Virus record (IMG/VR): IMGVR_UViG_3300037488_000372
Coordinates: 1-39,758 of that record
DNA length: 39,758 nucleotides
From: a virus
Strand: one strand, 5' to 3'
Part shown: piece by piece, positions 36,157 through 39,758 of the stretch
Layout of the letters: every line of letters begins with the position of its first letter
Numbering within the stretch: position 1 is the first letter of the stretch
Notes under the pieces: generated by a model
Told to the model about the DNA's origin: nothing
Seen by the model: the letters and a program-made list of their open reading frames with translations, nothing else
Databases searched by the model: none
Translations under genes and position numbers: made by a program

Positions 36157-37038
36157 ATGATACAAGAAAGATTTAAAGATTACAGCAAAGATCATTGCTG
36201 GCAATATGATATTAGATTAAAAAATATTCAAGTCGATTTAATCGAAGCTAATATAACTACAGAACAAGCACAAGTTCTTAAAATATCTGATTTTATTTTT
36301 AGTATTGCAGAAACAAAAAAAGAACAATTGCTTGTAAGAAATTTTATTGAGCGACACGAATGGCTTGGAAAGGCTTGTGGGTTTTCTCAATATTATTTTA
36401 CAGCATATTATAAAAACATATTGTCTGGCGTTATTGTTATGGGAACTCCAAATGCTTTTAATTTATTATTAGGAGAAGAAAATAGAGATTTAGAAATTCT
36501 AATAAATAGGGGAGCTTGTATTTCGTGGTCTCCAAAAAATTTAGCAAGTAGCCTTATGTCTTTTGCATTAAATTGGATGTCTAAAAATACAAAACATAAA
36601 TTGTTTACGGCATATTCAGATCCAACAGCAAAAGAACTTGGAACTATTTATCAAGCCTGTAATTTTTATTATCTCGGTAATACATTTGGCGCATCAAAAA
36701 AATATATACAGCCTTATAATAAACAACTAGTTTCAGACAGGTGGTTTAGAACAAGATGTGCTTATAAAAATTATGCTAAAGACTTAAATATAACTTGGGA
36801 TGATAATTGGTTAGGCAAAGGAAGAAAGGTTATATGGGATAGAGTTCCAAATGATATTGAAAAACAACTAAGAGATTATTCAAAGAAAAAACAATCAGAA
36901 GCATCATTTATAGAAATACCACCTAAACACAAGTATGCTTACGTTTTAGGAAAAGACAAAAAAGAAACTAAAATGTTAAGAAAATTATTTGAACAAAGAA
37001 ACAAAGTTTATACATACCCAAAAGAAAGAGGAAAATGA
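36157..37038 (+). CDS. Mom/GNAT-like DNA modification protein candidate
   Basis: A 293-aa AT-rich gene. Residues about 62-100 (NFIERHEWLGKACGFSQYYF, then TAYYKNILSGVIVMGTPNAF) and 112-170 (RGACISWSPKNLASSLMSFA, then YSDPTAKELGTIYQACNFYY) match the Mom-like branch of GNAT acetyltransferases: HxxLG start, a strand ending in V-x-G, R-G-A..PKN..S, a YxDP turn and IYQACNFYYLG. Mom converts adenines in phage DNA to an acetamido form that blocks restriction. The next gene overlaps by 4 nt. The call is by pattern; it could be another GNAT. Confidence 0.6.
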   Translation: MIQERFKDYSKDHCWQYDIRLKNIQVDLIEANITTEQAQVLKISDFIFSIAETKKEQLLVRNFIERHEWLGKACGFSQYYFTAYYKNILSGVIVMGTPNAFNLLLGEENRDLEILINRGACISWSPKNLASSLMSFALNWMSKNTKHKLFTAYSDPTAKELGTIYQACNFYYLGNTFGASKKYIQPYNKQLVSDRWFRTRCAYKNYAKDLNITWDDNWLGKGRKVIWDRVPNDIEKQLRDYSKKKQSEASFIEIPPKHKYAYVLGKDKKETKMLRKLFEQRNKVYTYPKERGK

Positions 37039-39437
37039 AAATAACAATATTTAAGGACATCCGAAGCACATCAACACCATTCTACCGTCACATAGACGTG
37101 GTGCTTGAGAGGATAAGAACAGGCTCAAGCAGGGAGCTGATCGAGGGCATACAGCAGGAGCAGGACAAGTCAACCCGTAACGAGTTGAAGAAGTCACTCC
37201 CAGCGATATGCTTCTCAGGTATATTTACCAAGCGTGCCGATAACTCAATAACTGAGCATAGCGGACTGATCTGCCTTGACTTTGATGGATATGCCAGTAA
37301 GAAGGAGATGATGTCTGAGAAGCGCTCTATTGCGTCAGACGAGTACGTTATGTCTGTCTTTGTATCTCCGTCTGGGGATGGACTGAAGGTTCTGGTAAAG
37401 ATACCGCAGGACATTGAGAACCACGTTAGGTACTTCAACGCGCTTGAGAGGCACTTCAACTCACAGTACTTCGACACAACGTCAAAGAACATATCAAGGG
37501 TGTGCTACGAGTCGTACGACAGCGAGATCTACGTCAACAAGGAGTCTATGGTCTGGGATCAGATGCACGAGGACGAGTTCGTGGAGATACAGAAGACATC
37601 TAGCGCCCCTACTATTCCGATTACCAACGAGAACAAGATCGTCGACATCCTCATAAAGTGGTGGACATCCAAGTACGGTATGGTTGACGGTGAGCGCAAC
37701 CACAACGTGTACATCCTGGCTGCAGCCTTCAACGACTACGGGATAAACAAGTCACTTGCGGAGTACATCATAGGTCAGTTCGAGCAGACCGACTTCCCAA
37801 TGTCTGAGATAAAGATGACCATCAACTCAGCCTACAGCCACACCAATAAGTTTGGCACGAAGTACTACGAGGACACGGCACGCGTGTCTCAGCTTAAGAA
37901 GAAGGTGAAGGACGGGGCGACAGCCAAGCAGATTAAGTCTGAGATGACCGACATTGAGGAGGGTGTCATCGACGCGGTCTTGGATAAGATTGATAGCGAC
38001 ACAAAGCGGTTCTGGACCAAGAATGACAAGGGTGCTGTGAGCATTGTTCACTTCCTATTCAAGGAGTTCTTGGAGGATAACGGGTTCTATAAGTTCTACC
38101 CTGAGAACACCAAGACGTTTGTCTTTGTCAAGGTTACAAACAACCTGATAGACAACACGTCGGAGGATGAGATCAAGGACTTCGTGCTTGCGTACCTTGA
38201 GAATATGGACGACCTGTCGGTGTACAACTACTTCGCGGACAAGACGAGGTTCTTCAAGGAGGACTTCCTGTCTTTGTTAGGTTCGGTTGACGTATACTTT
38301 GTTGAGGACACGGCAGACACGGCTCACCTGTACTACAACAACTGCGCGGTCAAGGTGACCAAGGACAAGGTGGACATAATAGACTACATCGACCTTGAGG
38401 GTTACATATGGATGGATCAGGTGATAGACAGGGACTTCGCGATATGTGAGGTGACCGAGTGCGACTTCAAGACGTTCGTCTCTAACATAGCGGGTGACGA
38501 CTCCCAGAGGGTTAGCTCGATGGAGAGCACGATAGGGTTCCTGATGCACGGGTACAAGAACCCGTCATACTGCCCAGCGATCATCTTGAATGACGAGGTC
38601 ATATCTGACAACCCAGAGGGTGGTACGGGTAAGGGGCTGTTTGTCAACGCGCTGTCTAAGATCAAGAAGACGGTCACCATAGACGGTAAGTCGTTTAACT
38701 TTGACAAGTCGTTCGCGTATCAGACAGTCAACGTAGGCACACAGGTGCTGTGCTTTGATGACGTTAAGAAGCACTTCGACTTCGAGCGTCTGTTCAGCGT
38801 TGTTACCGAGGGGCTTACGGTTGAGAAGAAGAACAAGGACGCGATAAAGTTGCCGTTCAATCGCTCGCCTAAGATTATGATAACGACCAACTACGCCATC
38901 AAGGGCAAGGGAAACTCGTTCGAGAGGCGTAAGTGGGAGCTAGAGTTCAGGCAGTTCTACAGCAAGGAGTTCACACCATTTGTGGAGTTTGGACGTATGC
39001 TGTTCAACGACTGGGACGAGGAGGAGTGGTGCAAGTTCGACAACTATATGATAAACAATTTGAAGTCATACTTGTGCACTGGATTGATAAAGAGTACCTT
39101 TGTGAACCTTAAGGTTCGTAAGCTGTCTGCAGAGACCTGCCACGAGTTCATCGACTGGTGTGGTATGATAGACGGTAACTCTCACAACGACAAGATGCGA
39201 CTGGACGAGTTGTTGTATAAGCAGGACCTTTACTTGGACTTTATTATGGACAACCCAGACTTTGCACCAAAGGCTAAGATGACCATAAGTAGGACGCTGT
39301 TTTACAAGTGGTTAGTATCTTACGGACTGTACGTTACTGGTGTCACTCCGCTTGAGGGAAGGGACGCTAACGGCAGGTGGATCAAGTTCATCACTAAGGA
39401 TGGAGACACGCACAACACTGAAGAGTTTAAGTTTTGA
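37035..39437 (+). CDS. Primase-helicase (BT4734-like N-terminus, SF3/D5-type ATPase)
   Basis: An 800-aa replication protein. Residues 1-170 form the BT4734-like domain seen fused to Bacteroidota primases: SITEHSGLICLDFDG (71-85, acidic LDFDG motif) and SPSGDGLKVLVKIP (111-124). The C-terminal half is a D5-type SF3 helicase: Walker A NPEGGTGKGLF near 525-535, Walker B VLCFDDVKK near 571-579, sensor IMITTNYAIKG near 614, and ERRKWELEF arginine region. The codons are the GC-richest of the right half. It should open and prime phage DNA with the SSB-like protein; both overlaps (ATGA, TTGA) tie it to neighbours. Confidence 0.85.
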   Translation: MKITIFKDIRSTSTPFYRHIDVVLERIRTGSSRELIEGIQQEQDKSTRNELKKSLPAICFSGIFTKRADNSITEHSGLICLDFDGYASKKEMMSEKRSIASDEYVMSVFVSPSGDGLKVLVKIPQDIENHVRYFNALERHFNSQYFDTTSKNISRVCYESYDSEIYVNKESMVWDQMHEDEFVEIQKTSSAPTIPITNENKIVDILIKWWTSKYGMVDGERNHNVYILAAAFNDYGINKSLAEYIIGQFEQTDFPMSEIKMTINSAYSHTNKFGTKYYEDTARVSQLKKKVKDGATAKQIKSEMTDIEEGVIDAVLDKIDSDTKRFWTKNDKGAVSIVHFLFKEFLEDNGFYKFYPENTKTFVFVKVTNNLIDNTSEDEIKDFVLAYLENMDDLSVYNYFADKTRFFKEDFLSLLGSVDVYFVEDTADTAHLYYNNCAVKVTKDKVDIIDYIDLEGYIWMDQVIDRDFAICEVTECDFKTFVSNIAGDDSQRVSSMESTIGFLMHGYKNPSYCPAIILNDEVISDNPEGGTGKGLFVNALSKIKKTVTIDGKSFNFDKSFAYQTVNVGTQVLCFDDVKKHFDFERLFSVVTEGLTVEKKNKDAIKLPFNRSPKIMITTNYAIKGKGNSFERRKWELEFRQFYSKEFTPFVEFGRMLFNDWDEEEWCKFDNYMINNLKSYLCTGLIKSTFVNLKVRKLSAETCHEFIDWCGMIDGNSHNDKMRLDELLYKQDLYLDFIMDNPDFAPKAKMTISRTLFYKWLVSYGLYVTGVTPLEGRDANGRWIKFITKDGDTHNTEEFKF

Positions 39438-39700
39438 TAGATCCAGACGACTTCAGATGGGCGATACAGAATGACTGGCAGGTGTACATCAAGCCCTACG
39501 GAGGTGGGGCGTACATAGCCGTCAGGAAGGGAGGCATAACCGCGTGTGGTAAGGACTACCACTACGATAGGGAGACAGGACTTGAGTACTACTCCAAGGA
39601 GAATGTAGGCAAGGTGTATTATAAAAAAATTGAGATGGCGATGGAGGTATTGCCAAAGGTTTATAAATATTTAAGATATGGAACAGATAATAATAGATAA
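39434..39700 (+). CDS. Hypothetical protein after primase-helicase, 88 aa
   Basis: Starts with TTG overlapping the helicase stop (TTGA): MIDPDDFRWAIQNDWQVYIK, then GGITACGKDYHYDRETGLEY and VLPKVYKYLRYGTDNNR. Small alpha/beta, Tyr/Trp-rich. No ATG is close, so TTG with 4-nt coupling is the likely start. A conserved-looking companion of the helicase; function unknown. Confidence 0.55.
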   Translation: MIDPDDFRWAIQNDWQVYIKPYGGGAYIAVRKGGITACGKDYHYDRETGLEYYSKENVGKVYYKKIEMAMEVLPKVYKYLRYGTDNNR

Positions 39701-39758
39701 CAAGCACGAGTACGATTACAATTTAGATAAAAACCACCACGAGTTGTACTACTCGGAC
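39678..39758 (+). CDS. N-terminal fragment of a gene cut by the window edge
   Basis: ATG at 39678 opens a frame to the right edge: MEQIIIDNKHEYDYNLDKNH then HELYYSD. It overlaps the previous gene by 23 nt. Too little is visible to assign a product; position suggests another replication gene. Confidence 0.45.
   Translation, partial: MEQIIIDNKHEYDYNLDKNHHELYYSD

Noticed and set aside
37414-38774. Several plus- and minus-strand frames inside the primase-helicase gene
   Set aside because: Shadow frames caused by GC-ending codons; the helicase frame has clear domains.
1-39758. CRISPR array, diversity-generating retroelement, integrase or att sites
   Set aside because: No regularly spaced repeats, no reverse transcriptase and no recombinase are seen; nothing in the window supports lysogeny.

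Overview
The window is a double-stranded DNA phage genome segment from a virus of Bacteroidota, most likely of a flavobacterium-like host. Evidence: a terminase, portal and capsid block; promoters of the Bacteroidota type (TAnnTTTG, nearly always TATCTTTG); start codons preceded by A-rich leaders instead of Shine-Dalgarno sites; and a primase-helicase with a BT4734-like N-terminus. The gene order terminase - portal - Dps-like - assembly protein - capsid - connector proteins - stabilization-like protein resembles short-tailed phages of this phylum (crAss-like and Cellulophaga podoviruses). This placement is inferred from gene order and protein patterns, not from a search.

About 1-23.3 kb is read on the minus strand and carries virion and lysis genes. 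From the window's right to left it holds small basic proteins (21.6-23.3 kb), a membrane/coiled-coil pair, an M15 peptidase endolysin and a spanin-like protein (19.6-21.1 kb), a modular tail-fibre region interrupted by an HNH homing endonuclease (12-19.6 kb), then terminase, portal, Dps-like protein, assembly protein, major capsid protein, connector-type proteins and a cut stabilization-like protein at the left edge. Further right, still on the minus strand, lie a 41-aa ORF, groEL and groES (23.96-25.94 kb). One winged-helix-like gene (23.4-23.9 kb) points the other way.

About 26.0-27.6 kb is the divergent control region. It is AT-rich, carries TCGACA repeats and one arm of an approximately 90-bp inverted repeat (partner at 29.8 kb), and holds an HNH gene with its own promoter. 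It is the best candidate for an origin or master control region.

About 27.5-39.8 kb is read on the plus strand: many tiny early genes, then a single-strand annealing protein with a PD-(D/E)XK exonuclease, two tRNA-Leu-like genes with odd anticodon arms, an HNH endonuclease with a structured leader, a small SSB-like protein, a Mom/GNAT-like protein and a large primase-helicase.

The most striking observation is two complete hammerhead ribozyme motifs, one type III (27616-27664) and one type I (27910-27961), bracketing a single 76-aa ORF. Cleavage at both would release a 335-nt RNA carrying the whole ORF. The downstream ribozyme uses the ORF's stop codon as part of its stem I. I know of hammerheads in phages, but I do not know of this paired, opposite-type arrangement around one small gene.
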